A DNA stretch of 36,883 nt from Planctomycetes bacterium UBA2386 (GTDB taxonomy: Bacteria > Planctomycetota > UBA1135 > UBA2386): assembly GCA_002343845.1 (NCBI GenBank), contig DDSQ01000127.1, positions 1 to 36,883 on the forward strand. Reading direction: 5' to 3'. Positions 18,489-27,007 of the stretch are shown here, piece by piece. The notes beneath the pieces were generated by a model. That model had not been told where the DNA came from. It searched no databases and saw only the letters and a list, made by a program, of their open reading frames with translations. Positions within the stretch are counted from its first letter, which is position 1; each line of letters begins with the position of its first letter. The translations under genes and the position numbers were made by a program.

Positions 18489-18635
18489 ATGCCCGACGAA
18501 GCCGCGCCGACCCTGCGACCCGATGCCGGCAAGCCGGCAACGGCACCGACCCCGACGGCTGCCCCGACCAGCGATGCGGGGCGCCCCGCGACCCCGCCGC
18601 GCTGGCGCATCCCCACCGATCCACCGCCGGTCTGA
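18489..18635 (+). CDS. Small Ala/Pro/Thr-rich ORF (48 aa), possible gene
   Basis: The predicted product starts MPDEAAPTLRPDAGKPATAP and ends RWRIPTDPPPV. It is unstructured-looking and has no signal peptide. It is preceded by GGAGG (18480-18484), four bases before the ATG, one of the best ribosome-binding sites in the window. Most codons end in G or C, as in neighbouring genes. It occupies an otherwise gene-free 328-base interval (18322-18649), divergent from the gene at 17431-18321 and convergent with the dehydrogenase gene. A short inverted repeat CCACCG/CGGTGG (18621-18641) overlaps its stop and could terminate it. No family recognised; it could also be chance. The remaining part of the interval (18322-18488) must hold the divergent promoters but I see no clear boxes. 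Confidence 0.45.
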   Translation: MPDEAAPTLRPDAGKPATAPTPTAAPTSDAGRPATPPRWRIPTDPPPV

Positions 18636-18649
18636 CGGTGGCGTCGACG

Positions 18650-19741
18650 TCACGCGCGAACGCGCGCGCGCGCGAGCAGTTCGTCGCGCACCATCGAACC
18701 CAGTTCGCTGCACTTGTGGTCGCCGGCCTTCAGGCTGCGGATGCGACCCTTCTGGATCAGATCCGCAACCGTGGCCTCGAGCTCCGTCGCCGCCTGCGGC
18801 TGCCCGATGTGATCGAGCATCAGCCCCATCGCCAGGATCGTCGCCAGCGGGCTCGCCTTGTCGGTGCCCTTGTACTTCGGCGCCGAACCGTGGATGCCCT
18901 CGAACATCGACACCTTGCCGGGGTGGATGTTGCCCGACGAAGCGATGCCCATGCCGCCGATCAGCATCGCGCCGAGATCGGTGATGATGTCGCCGAAGAG
19001 GTTCGTCGTCACACAGACGTCGAACCACTCCGGCTGCTTGATCAGCCACATGCACGCCGCATCGATGTAGGCGTGGTCGGTGGCGATGCCCGGATACTCC
19101 TTGGCGACCTTGGCGAAGATGCGCGTCCAGATGTCCTGCGCGCGCACCGCGTTCGCCTTGTCGATCAAGGTGACCATCGGCTTCTCGCGGCCCTTCTTCG
19201 GCCCGCGCTTCTTCGCCAGTTCGAAGGCGTGACGGATGATGCGCTCGGTTCCGCGCGCCGTGTAGACCATCGACTGGTGCGCGATCTCGAAGTCGGTGTC
19301 CTTCTTGGTCGTGCCGTGGATGCCGGCGTAGGCATCCTCGGTGTTCTCGCGCAGGAACAGGATGTCGATGTCGGCCGGGGTCTTGCCCTTCAGCGGGCAC
19401 ATCGACTCGTGGTAGAGCTTGACCGGGCGCAGGTTGACGTAGAGGTCGAGCTTGTGCCGCATGCCGGCGATGATCGCGAACTCGAGCTTGCCGACCTCGA
19501 TGCGCGGATCGCCGATCGCGCCGAACAGCACTGCGTGCATCTGCCGGATGCGGTCGAACGCCGCGTCGGGCATCGTCTCGCCGGTCTTCAGGAAGTGCTC
19601 GGCGCCGTACGGCAGGGCTTCCCGCCGGGTCGTGAAGCCGTAGATCGACTGGATCGCGTCGAGCACCTTCAGGGCTTCGCGGACGACTTCGTCGCCGATG
19701 CCGTCGCCAGGGAGAACACCGATGTCGTAGACCTTGCTCAT
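18650..19741 (-). CDS. Isocitrate/isopropylmalate dehydrogenase family protein (probable 3-isopropylmalate dehydrogenase)
   Basis: This 363-aa NAD(P)-dependent beta-decarboxylating dehydrogenase starts MSKVYDIGVLPGDGIGDEVV. It has the family NLRPVKLY segment and LFLRENTEDAYAGIHG in the substrate-specificity helix. The signature NLFGDIITDLGAMLIGGMGIASSGNI contains the Mg-binding Asp. GIHGSAPKYKGTDKASP is the cofactor region. Substrate is open: LeuB proper usually has a R-E-L-T-G-G type helix, while R-E-N-T-E is found in isocitrate, tartrate/D-malate and some isopropylmalate enzymes. No leuA/C/D gene is next to it to decide. I used the ATG at 19741, which gives the family N-terminus. A poly-CG-rich 3' end (18655-18673) encodes the Arg/Ala-rich tail. 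Its upstream region (19742-19950) is shared with the divergent CAP-domain gene, and I see no clear promoter boxes there. Confidence 0.88.
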   Translation of the reverse strand: MSKVYDIGVLPGDGIGDEVVREALKVLDAIQSIYGFTTRREALPYGAEHFLKTGETMPDAAFDRIRQMHAVLFGAIGDPRIEVGKLEFAIIAGMRHKLDLYVNLRPVKLYHESMCPLKGKTPADIDILFLRENTEDAYAGIHGTTKKDTDFEIAHQSMVYTARGTERIIRHAFELAKKRGPKKGREKPMVTLIDKANAVRAQDIWTRIFAKVAKEYPGIATDHAYIDAACMWLIKQPEWFDVCVTTNLFGDIITDLGAMLIGGMGIASSGNIHPGKVSMFEGIHGSAPKYKGTDKASPLATILAMGLMLDHIGQPQAATELEATVADLIQKGRIRSLKAGDHKCSELGSMVRDELLARARVRA

Positions 19742-19950
19742 GCTGCTGGTGGATTCGCGGCGTGATCCGCCGCGCGCCCGGCCCACCGGGAAACGTGGTC
19801 GGCGGACCACGAAGGGCGAGCAGTATGGCGATCGGCCCCGACCGAACAACCGCGAATGGCGCCCGGTGCTGTTCCCGTGACGGTCCCATGCAGCGAGCCG
19901 CGTCGGTCGGTAAGCTCGCGCGCTCGATGTTCCGGCCCCACTGCGCCTCC

Positions 19951-22221
19951 ATGACCCACCGCACCGCCGTTTCCGCCTTCGTTGCCTGCACGCTGCTCGC
20001 CGTCGCGAGCGCCCAGAACGAGGAGGCCGAGTTCAACCAGCGCCAGGCCAAGGCCCTCAACTCCTTCGCGAAGAAGGCGTTCGACAAGGGCTTCCCGCGC
20101 ATCGCCAAGGTGGTCTGGCTGCAGGTGCACAAGCTGTACGACGCGGACAACGCCGAGGCCTGGACCGCACTCGGCTACGTCAAGATCGGCGCTGGCTGGA
20201 ACCCCGACCCGAAGAAGCCCTACCCGACCACGGACACCGGCAGCGGCGCCGAGGGCCAACCGCTGCAGCGCCAGTACGAGGCGCTGAAGAAGGACCTCGC
20301 CAACCAGCACCGCGGCCAGGCGGAGCGCGCCGCGAAAGCGGGCCGCACCGACCTGGCACTCCACCACTGGCGCATGGTGCTGCGCTGGGTCGACAACGAC
20401 GCGCAGGCGCAGAAGGCCCTCGAGCACCGCGAAGTCGGCGGCGTCACCGGCACCGCGCTCGAGCAGACGCTGTTCGACCGCAGCAAGATGATGGAGAAGG
20501 TGGTCGAGGAGCAGTCGAGGGTCACCTACGAGGTCAAGAAGGTCGACAGCGGCGTCGAGTGCCCGGTGCTCGACAAGGCTCAGGTGAAGTACATCACGGT
20601 GCGCAGCGAGCACTTCACGCTGCACGGCGACGCCGCCGAGGAGGAGAACCTGCTGAAGGCCCTCGAGTGGGCCGAGCGCGCGATGCGCGTCTGCGAAGCC
20701 GCGTTCCCGTGGCAGGTGCCGAAGGAGTGGTGGAGCCAGAGCGACATGGCGTCGTTCACCGCCAAGGAGACCTACCAGCAGATCCTGCGCGCCAACAACG
20801 TCGAGAATCTCGAGTGGAAGCTCGAACACACGGGCGGGAGCACGATCGGTAACACGCGCGTCGGCATCAACAGCGGGCCGCAAGTGCTGTTCGACTCCTG
20901 CGTTCGCCGGGTCGCCCAGATCCACGCCGGCTTCCGAGCGGACGCGTTCTCCGAGGGCATCGGCCACACCTTCGTCGGCATGGTCTTCAACAACAACCGC
21001 CTGCACGGCATCGACCTCGAGAAGCAACAGGGCACCGCGGCGAGTGAAGAGGATCGCGAGTACCAGTCGCCCGACTTCGACGTCTGGAAGAACCTGAACC
21101 TCGAGCTCGCATGGCGCAGCACGGGCGGCGTGCCAGCGAAGGAACTGCCGTTCTGCGAGACGGCGAAGTTCACCAACGAACAGCGCATCAAGGCGTGGTC
21201 GTTCTGCGACTACATGATGCGCCGCGATCCCGAGATGCTGCGCGGCATGGACCAGATGGCGGTCGAACTGGCGAGCAAGCGCATCAAGCAACCGACCGAG
21301 TTCGAGAAGCTGTTCGCAGAGAAGCACCCCGATGTGTCGGTGGCGCAGCTCGACAAGGAGTGGGAGGACTTCTGGACCGGCGCCTCGCCGGTGCTGAAGG
21401 CGATCCAGAACAACACGCCGCCGCTGCAGGCGATCAGCAAGGGCGTCGACAAGTGGCTCGAGGCGTTCAACGCCGCGCGCAAGGAATGGGGCGCCACGCC
21501 GGTCCTGTGGTCGGCGACGCTGTCGACGCGCTGCAAGGAACACGCCGAGTACCTGAAGGCCAACAAGGACCAGCGTGGACCGGCACTGCAGCACCGCCAG
21601 CAGGTCGACCTCGGCGGCACCTACCTCGGCAGCAAGTTCGCCGAGATGGCGATCGTCGAGACGAAGGTCAACCTGTCGTCGGCGAAGAAGATGTTCGAGA
21701 GCTGGGTCAACCTGCCCGGCTACCGCGACGCGCTGATCAACAACTACGTGCTGTCGATCGGCCTCTACGTCGACGGCGACATCCTGGTGATGAACACCGT
21801 GAGCGGCCTCGGCGAGCCGAAGGCAGCGAACGTCGGGTGGAACTACTTCCCGCGCAAGAACGACACGGTGCTCGACGCCGAGGTGTCGGTCGACGACCTG
21901 GGGCCGGACGTCGTCGCCCTGCTCGAGAAGCACGGCAAGACGGGCGTGAAGAAGATCGGGCAGCCGATCACGCTGCACTTCGGCGGCACCAGCGGGCTCG
22001 GCAACCGTGCGAGCTACGTCTGCACCGTGACCACCGGCAAGGGCGAGAAGATCGACGGCGCGATCCTGTTCCCGGACGGTCCGCACCGCACCAGCGCCGC
22101 TCCCGGCGTGGTGGCGTTCATCCCCTTCGCGCCATTGCCGAAGGGCCAGATCGTCTACGCGTGGAGCTTCGGCGACAGCGATCGCCAGCAGAGCGCCAAG
22201 GGCCAGTTCACGGCGCGCTGA
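19951..22221 (+). CDS. Large secreted protein with a CAP (SCP/PR1-like) domain
   Basis: This 756-aa protein starts MTHRTAVSAFVACTLLAVASAQ, a signal peptide cleaved after AQ. A start at 19927 would add eight residues. The N-terminal ~130 aa are helical, TPR-like (KAFDKGFPRIAKVVWLQVHK, RTDLALHHWRMVLRWV). The middle (about 210-450) begins VKYITVRSEHFTLHG and includes AFSEGIGHTFVGMVFNNN (~331-348), where Peptidase_MA-like secreted proteins carry HExxH; here the motif is absent, so this part is not a standard zinc protease. Residues ~494-620 match a CAP domain (WLEAFNAARKEWGATPVLWS, then CKEHAEYL and VLSIGLYVDGDILVMNTVSG). The last ~110 aa form a beta-rich C-terminus. Family knowledge: bacterial CAP proteins are secreted and bind or process envelope components. 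The combination is unusual. It converges on the protease gene. Confidence 0.9.
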   Translation: MTHRTAVSAFVACTLLAVASAQNEEAEFNQRQAKALNSFAKKAFDKGFPRIAKVVWLQVHKLYDADNAEAWTALGYVKIGAGWNPDPKKPYPTTDTGSGAEGQPLQRQYEALKKDLANQHRGQAERAAKAGRTDLALHHWRMVLRWVDNDAQAQKALEHREVGGVTGTALEQTLFDRSKMMEKVVEEQSRVTYEVKKVDSGVECPVLDKAQVKYITVRSEHFTLHGDAAEEENLLKALEWAERAMRVCEAAFPWQVPKEWWSQSDMASFTAKETYQQILRANNVENLEWKLEHTGGSTIGNTRVGINSGPQVLFDSCVRRVAQIHAGFRADAFSEGIGHTFVGMVFNNNRLHGIDLEKQQGTAASEEDREYQSPDFDVWKNLNLELAWRSTGGVPAKELPFCETAKFTNEQRIKAWSFCDYMMRRDPEMLRGMDQMAVELASKRIKQPTEFEKLFAEKHPDVSVAQLDKEWEDFWTGASPVLKAIQNNTPPLQAISKGVDKWLEAFNAARKEWGATPVLWSATLSTRCKEHAEYLKANKDQRGPALQHRQQVDLGGTYLGSKFAEMAIVETKVNLSSAKKMFESWVNLPGYRDALINNYVLSIGLYVDGDILVMNTVSGLGEPKAANVGWNYFPRKNDTVLDAEVSVDDLGPDVVALLEKHGKTGVKKIGQPITLHFGGTSGLGNRASYVCTVTTGKGEKIDGAILFPDGPHRTSAAPGVVAFIPFAPLPKGQIVYAWSFGDSDRQQSAKGQFTAR

Positions 22222-22229
22222 CGAGACCC

Positions 22230-22251
22230 GGGCGAGGCACCGGCCTCGCCC
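22230..22251. terminator. Bidirectional hairpin terminator between convergent genes
   Basis: A perfect 9-bp stem GGGCGAGGC / GCCTCGCCC with a four-base loop lies between the stops of the CAP-domain gene (22221, plus) and the triple-protease gene (22258, minus). It has no U-run on either side, but its position and strength suit a shared terminator. Confidence 0.7.
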
Positions 22252-22257
22252 CCGCGA

Positions 22258-25173
22258 TCACCAGAACAGCCGGCTCGCCCGGATGTCGACCGTGCGAACC
22301 GCGCCGCCGCGCGCGACGTGGCAGCGCCACAGCTGGCCGCCTTCCTGCGCGTACTTGCCGAGCAGGCGGTCGTTCCACAGATCGCGCAGAGCGACGACGT
22401 CGCCGATGCGGCGCAACACCGGGTTGTTCGCCTCGTCGCGCAGTTCGACCGCGAGCAGCAGGTCGCCGGCGGCGAGGTCGGTGCCTTCGGGCTGCTCACC
22501 GGCGTAGACCTTCTCGACCACGACCACACGTTCCGGGATCACGTTCGGCTCGCCGGTGGCGTCGCCGGTGAACGCGCGATGCAGCGCGATCGCGGAGGTG
22601 CGGACGGCCTCGGGGTTCTCGGCGTACGGCAGATCGCGCACCAACAAGCCCGACTGCTTGACGACGCCCCAGACCTCTGCCGGCAACGGCGCGAGCCGCA
22701 GCGACTGCGGCGCACCCTGGCGTTCGATCGCGAGTTCGAGTTCGACGCCCGGCGGCTGCGCCCGCAGCGTCATCGCAAACCCGGGGCTCCAGGTGATCGG
22801 AACGCCCGCGAGCGAAACGATGCGATCGCCGGAACGCAGCCCGGCCTTCGCCGCCGGCCCGCGCAGATCGACGTCGAACACGAGCACCTTGCCGTCCTCG
22901 TCGACGACGCGCATGCCGAGGTCGGGGCTGCGCAGCTTGTAGGCAGCGAACAACAGCGTCAGCACCTGCTTGCGCACGTGGTCGACCTGGATCGCGTAGC
23001 CCTTGTTGTTGAACGTGCCGCCGCCGGCACTGTTGATGCCGACGAGCCGCCCGTTCATGTCGAGCAGCGCTCCGCCGCTGTTGCCGCCGTTGATCGCCGC
23101 GTCGGTCTCGAGCACCGGCCCGAGCTTCTCGAACCGGCCCCGCACCGGGATGAAGTCGTTCTGCCGCGTGACCAGGCCGAACGTGATCGTGTTGGCGCGC
23201 CCGTGCGGGTTGCCGATCGCCGCGACCATCTCGCCGATCGCCAGCGCGTCGGAGCTGCCGAGTTCGACGGCCTGGGCCTCCGCGCCGGGAGCGAGTTCGA
23301 GCTGCAGCAGGCTGAGGTCGTCCTCGCGCGAGATGCTGAGCACCCGCACCTTGTACTCCTTGCCGCCGAACACCCGCGCGGTCACCGCGTGGTCCGCCGC
23401 AGCCGAACCGTCCGCGTTCGTGGCGTCGTCGACGACGTGCCAGTTGCTGAGCGCGAGCCCGCTGCGATCGATGATGACGCCCGAGCCGAGGCTCATCGGC
23501 ACCAGTTCGGGCTCCTTCATCGAGGCGAACGGATCGTCTTCGTCGACCTTGGCGACGTTGCGCGCGACGTAGATGTTCAGCATCGCGCCGCTGGTGCGTT
23601 CGATCATCGCCGTCAGCGCCGATCGACGCCGCTCGCGCTCGGCCGGCGACGGCACGACCGGCGTGCGGATCGACTCCTGCGCATCGACGGCGGCGAGTTC
23701 GCCTTCGAACACGCGCCGCACGCGGCGCATGCCGACGAACGTCGACAGGTTGGTCTCGGTCGAGACGCGGTCGCCGCGCATCGCGAACGCGACGTCGATG
23801 GGGTCGAGGGCCCCGGCGTCGGCGATGCCGAGCAGCCGGCCGAGCACGTCGACGACCGCACCGCCGCCGTTCTGCGCGCCGAGGTTGGCATCGGCCTGGA
23901 TGCGGCCACCCTCGCGATCGCGCTTCGCGGACACCACGCCACCACTGACGACCGGACCGGTGCCGTACGGATTGCCGACCGCGAGCACGGCCTCGCCGAG
24001 CACGACGTCGTCGTCGGCATTGCACGCCGCCGGCGACAACGACACGCCGGCCGGCAGTTCGACCTGCAGCAAGGCGAGGTTGGTTCCGGCGTGCGTCGCG
24101 AGCACCTTGGCCGGCCACGGCCCGCCGCCGACGCTGCGCACGCGCGGCGCACCCTCCTTGGCCACGTGCGCGTTGGCCACCACCAGTCCGGACTTCGTGA
24201 GCACGACGCCCGAACCGAGATCCGGACGCCGCACGACGCCGCCCGGGTCGCGAGGCCCCGGCGTCGGCCACTCGCCGTCGCCGGCGAACACCGACACCAC
24301 GGACGCGGCGACCGCGCGCACCGCCCCGACCTGCGGATGCTCGCCCCCGGCGGGCGACGAACCGGGCGCCGCCAGGGCCTTCGCGGCGTTCAACTCGGCG
24401 GCGAACGCCTTCCGCGCGCGTCCGAGCGGCACGGCGACAGCGAAGCTCGGTTGCTTCAGTTCCTCGAGCGTGGGTTCGCTGCGATCGCGTCGCACGTGTT
24501 CGGTGCTGCAGAGGCCGACCAGCCGGCCGGCGCTGTCGAACACCGGCGCGCCATCGCAACGTTCGTCGTTGCGCGCGTCGGTCAGGAAGATTTCGTTCGC
24601 CGCGTAGGCGACACCGCCGAGCGTCACGCCGGCAACGGCCGCGCCCGCGCAACCGCCGAACGCGAGCATCTCCTTGCCTTCGGGACGCGCGACGACGACG
24701 AGCGGCTCGCCCGCCGGCGGCGCATCAGGACCGGCAACGGCCGCCTGCAGACCCGCGGCCGGTGGCACCACCCTCAGCAAGGCCAGGCCCGAAGCGGCGT
24801 CGATGCGCACGATCGTGGCCCCGAGCTGCGTGTTCTCGGCGTCGTCGAGCTGCACGAACAGGCGCTTGTCCGTCGCCCCCTCCATCTCCGCGACGAGCTT
24901 GCCCCACGTGAGGATCAGGCCGCTGCGGTCGATGACGACGCCCGAACTCGCGCGCTGGATCGTGAACGACCGCGCACCCTGCACCTCGATCGCGACCCAG
25001 ACCACGGCCCCACGCACGGCGGCGACGACGCCGGCAGCGCCGGCCCGGCGAGCCGGCGACGAGGTCTCCCCGGGATCCGCGCGTAGCAGGGTCGGATTGA
25101 CGACACCCTGGGCAGGCAACGACAGCACGGTCGTCAGGGCGACGACCAACGACAACACTCGCGAACGCACCAT
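22258..25173 (-). CDS. Secreted HtrA/Deg-type protein with three tandem trypsin-like domains (two degenerate) plus PDZ
   Basis: This 971-aa protein has the signal peptide MVRSRVLSLVVALTTVLSLPAQG. Domain 1 (~45-250): SSGVVIDRSGLILTW has no His, DAASGLALL has no Asp, and NDERCDGAP replaces GNSGG. Domain 2 (~285-470): GSGVVLTKSG...VANAHV keeps the His (H336), but GTNLALL replaces the Asp and LGAQNGGGAV replaces the Ser. Domain 3 (~520-740): GSGVIIDRSGLALSNWHV (H579), REDDLSLLQL (D619) and INGGNSGGALLDMNG (S699) form an intact triad. A PDZ domain follows at ~745-830 (VDLRGPAAKAGLRSGDRIVS). The rest (835-971) contains a second PDZ-like stretch (TDLAAGDLLLAVELRD). Likely a periplasmic or exported quality-control protease with two pseudoprotease domains for binding. 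The ATG at 25173 is directly upstream of the signal peptide. It follows the Cys-rich gene by 39 bases. Confidence 0.93.
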   Translation of the reverse strand: MVRSRVLSLVVALTTVLSLPAQGVVNPTLLRADPGETSSPARRAGAAGVVAAVRGAVVWVAIEVQGARSFTIQRASSGVVIDRSGLILTWGKLVAEMEGATDKRLFVQLDDAENTQLGATIVRIDAASGLALLRVVPPAAGLQAAVAGPDAPPAGEPLVVVARPEGKEMLAFGGCAGAAVAGVTLGGVAYAANEIFLTDARNDERCDGAPVFDSAGRLVGLCSTEHVRRDRSEPTLEELKQPSFAVAVPLGRARKAFAAELNAAKALAAPGSSPAGGEHPQVGAVRAVAASVVSVFAGDGEWPTPGPRDPGGVVRRPDLGSGVVLTKSGLVVANAHVAKEGAPRVRSVGGGPWPAKVLATHAGTNLALLQVELPAGVSLSPAACNADDDVVLGEAVLAVGNPYGTGPVVSGGVVSAKRDREGGRIQADANLGAQNGGGAVVDVLGRLLGIADAGALDPIDVAFAMRGDRVSTETNLSTFVGMRRVRRVFEGELAAVDAQESIRTPVVPSPAERERRRSALTAMIERTSGAMLNIYVARNVAKVDEDDPFASMKEPELVPMSLGSGVIIDRSGLALSNWHVVDDATNADGSAAADHAVTARVFGGKEYKVRVLSISREDDLSLLQLELAPGAEAQAVELGSSDALAIGEMVAAIGNPHGRANTITFGLVTRQNDFIPVRGRFEKLGPVLETDAAINGGNSGGALLDMNGRLVGINSAGGGTFNNKGYAIQVDHVRKQVLTLLFAAYKLRSPDLGMRVVDEDGKVLVFDVDLRGPAAKAGLRSGDRIVSLAGVPITWSPGFAMTLRAQPPGVELELAIERQGAPQSLRLAPLPAEVWGVVKQSGLLVRDLPYAENPEAVRTSAIALHRAFTGDATGEPNVIPERVVVVEKVYAGEQPEGTDLAAGDLLLAVELRDEANNPVLRRIGDVVALRDLWNDRLLGKYAQEGGQLWRCHVARGGAVRTVDIRASRLFW

Positions 25174-25212
25174 CCGCGCGAGCCTACCGCGCGCCGCCGC
25201 GCGCCAGCAGGG

Positions 25213-26103
25213 TCACTTGCCCTTCTGTTCGGCGGCGAGCTTGGCGTTCGCTTCGGCGCGCTTGTTCGCCAGCTCGAGCATGCGCTTCTGGTGCTTCAGG
25301 TAGTACTCCGCGTTCTGCTTGACGAGGTTCATCGACTCGACCTGCTCCTCGTCGTACCCCTGGAACTGCGAGCCCGCGGCGCACTTGCCCATGTAGTCCT
25401 CGAACACCTTGGGCAGACGCTTGATCGCCGGGTGCACGCTCGCCCCGGCCCCCAGCGCCTTCACCAACGCCTTCTGTTCCTTGCGCGCCTTGTCGCCGCC
25501 GGCCGGGTTGACCAGGCCGAGTTCCTTCAAGCAGGCATCGGTGGCCGCGATCGCCTTCGCGAGTTCCTTCGGCGGCGCGTCGCGCAGCGACGGCTTGAGC
25601 CCGGCCGTCTCGACCAGCCGGTTGCCGTTGCAGACGCCGCACTTGAACCCGCCGTCGCCGCGGCAGCAGGGACAGGCGCTCCAGTTCTTGGCGCCGTCAC
25701 CGATGCGCAGGCGACCGCCACCGCCGCAGGTCGGGCACAACAGGAAGCTGGCGCCCATGCACCCGGGGCACAGCGCCTTGTCGAGTGGATCGGGGTAGGT
25801 CCCGACCCCCGCACAGGCTCGGCAGGCGACTTCGCGCTGCGCGTTCCGCTTGCACTCGATGCAGATCTCCGCTTCGTCCTGGAAGCGTTCGCACGTGGTG
25901 CACTTGGCCTTGCCGGTACCGGTGCACGAGAGGCACTTCGGAGCCGTCCACTCTTCCCACTGCAGCACGCCGGCGGCGTCGGCCTTGGTCGCGCGCTCGA
26001 TGCGCTCGGGCATCTGGTAGCGCACGCCCTGCGCCATGACCAAGGACGGCGAACCGACCGCCCAGAAGAACAACGACAGCAGCAGGAAGAAGCTCACGTG
26101 CAC
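25213..26103 (-). CDS. Secreted cysteine-rich protein with DnaJ-type CxxC repeats
   Basis: This 296-aa protein begins V(M)HVSFFLLLSLFFWAVGSPSLVMAQ, a signal peptide. GGAGG six bases before the GTG at 26103 fixes the start; the ATG inside the signal would destroy it. Residues 57-158 hold eight CxxC pairs: CLSC, CTTC, CIEC, CRAC, CPGC, CPTC, CPCC and CGVC. Several are followed by G-x-G as in the DnaJ zinc-finger domain (CLSCTGTG, CRACAGVG, CPTCGGGG). The C-terminal ~130 aa are helical and lysine-rich (KELAKAIAATDACLKELGL, YYLKHQKRMLELANKRAEAN). No J-domain. It precedes the triple-protease gene by 39 bases, so the two are probably one operon. A metal-binding or client-binding role outside the cytoplasm is inferred. 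Confidence 0.87.
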   Translation of the reverse strand: MHVSFFLLLSLFFWAVGSPSLVMAQGVRYQMPERIERATKADAAGVLQWEEWTAPKCLSCTGTGKAKCTTCERFQDEAEICIECKRNAQREVACRACAGVGTYPDPLDKALCPGCMGASFLLCPTCGGGGRLRIGDGAKNWSACPCCRGDGGFKCGVCNGNRLVETAGLKPSLRDAPPKELAKAIAATDACLKELGLVNPAGGDKARKEQKALVKALGAGASVHPAIKRLPKVFEDYMGKCAAGSQFQGYDEEQVESMNLVKQNAEYYLKHQKRMLELANKRAEANAKLAAEQKGK

Positions 26104-26209
26104 GGGGGACCTCCGGTGGAACGCAGCCGGCAGCCTACCGCCGGCCGGTGACGACCGGCAACGCCGTCGACCCAGACGAGCGCGACCGTGTGTGAACGGC
26201 GGCGAACCG

Positions 26210-27007
26210 CTAGGTGCCCGCAGCCGAGCCGCTGCGGCGCGAGAACCGCAGGCCCGACCAGGTCGCATCGATGGCGCAGACCTTGGTGTCGACGAGGCCG
26301 TGACCGAGGCCGAACGCGCGCACGACATCCTCGCGCAAGTCGGTAAGGACGCCCGACGTGCGCTTCGGCCACGCGACCCACAGCCCGCCGCGCGCCGCCA
26401 GACAGCGTTCGGCCGCCGGCCAGTCGGCACGCAGTTCCGCGAGCGCGCGGCAGAACAGCACGACGACGTTCGCACTGCGGGGCAGCCGCGGCACCACCTT
26501 CGCCCCCGCCGGCAGGTCCCCGAGTGTTGCCGCGAAGCCGGCCGGCGCGCGCACCGCGGCCAGCACGCCGTCGGGGCCAAGCCCGAGCTTCTTCGGCAGC
26601 GGCGTGCCGGAGTAGTCCGGGGCCTTCTGCACCACCGGATCGCGCACCGGTGTCCGGATCGCCTTCGCCAGGGCCGCCTTCATCCTCGCCCAGGGCGCAT
26701 ACGTCGCGTCGGGGAACGCCGCGCGCAGACGTTCGGTCTTCTCGGCGTCGCCGGGAACGAACAGCAACGGCACCGACCGCGTCGCCTTGCGTTCGCGAAG
26801 CCAGGTCGCGATCGAGCGGCCGTGCGACGGCAACCGACCGAGGTCGATCACGAGCGCCGCGGGCAGCTCCCCCGCCAGCGCTCGCGTCAATTCACCGCCG
26901 CCGTCCTGCTGCCAGTGCAGCACGACATCGTGGCCCATCTGGCGGAGCCTCGCCGCGCGTTCCTTGCCCTCGGCCTCGTGCCAGTGCACCAACACGACGC
27001 GACTCAT
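26210..27007 (-). CDS. Degenerate receiver domain fused to a DUF3052 domain
   Basis: This 265-aa cytosolic protein has two parts. The N-terminal ~115 aa have a CheY-like pattern (MSRVVLVHWHEAEGKERAAR, PAALVIDLGRLPSHG, SVPLLFVPGD). D55 is at the phosphoacceptor place, but the acidic pair after strand 1 is replaced by HWH and no switch Thr or Lys is clear, so phosphorylation is doubtful. Residues ~130-265 match DUF3052: DYSGTPLPKKLGLGPDG, RGGLWVAWPKRTSG and VDTKVCAIDATWSGLRF. DUF3052 proteins have no known function and are usually stand-alone. The ATG (27007) overlaps the stop of the upstream coiled-coil gene as ATGA, so the two are co-translated. The 106 bases after its stop (26104-26209) hold no gene. 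Confidence 0.85.
   Translation of the reverse strand: MSRVVLVHWHEAEGKERAARLRQMGHDVVLHWQQDGGGELTRALAGELPAALVIDLGRLPSHGRSIATWLRERKATRSVPLLFVPGDAEKTERLRAAFPDATYAPWARMKAALAKAIRTPVRDPVVQKAPDYSGTPLPKKLGLGPDGVLAAVRAPAGFAATLGDLPAGAKVVPRLPRSANVVVLFCRALAELRADWPAAERCLAARGGLWVAWPKRTSGVLTDLREDVVRAFGLGHGLVDTKVCAIDATWSGLRFSRRSGSAAGT

Noticed and set aside
18655..18673. CG-dinucleotide-rich run as a special repeat or Z-DNA site
   Set aside because: It is the Arg/Ala-coding 3' end of the dehydrogenase gene and is short; base composition explains it.
19738..22086. 782-codon minus-strand open frame antisense to the CAP-domain gene
   Set aside because: The plus-strand frame has a signal peptide and a CAP domain; the antisense product is repetitive with no domain.
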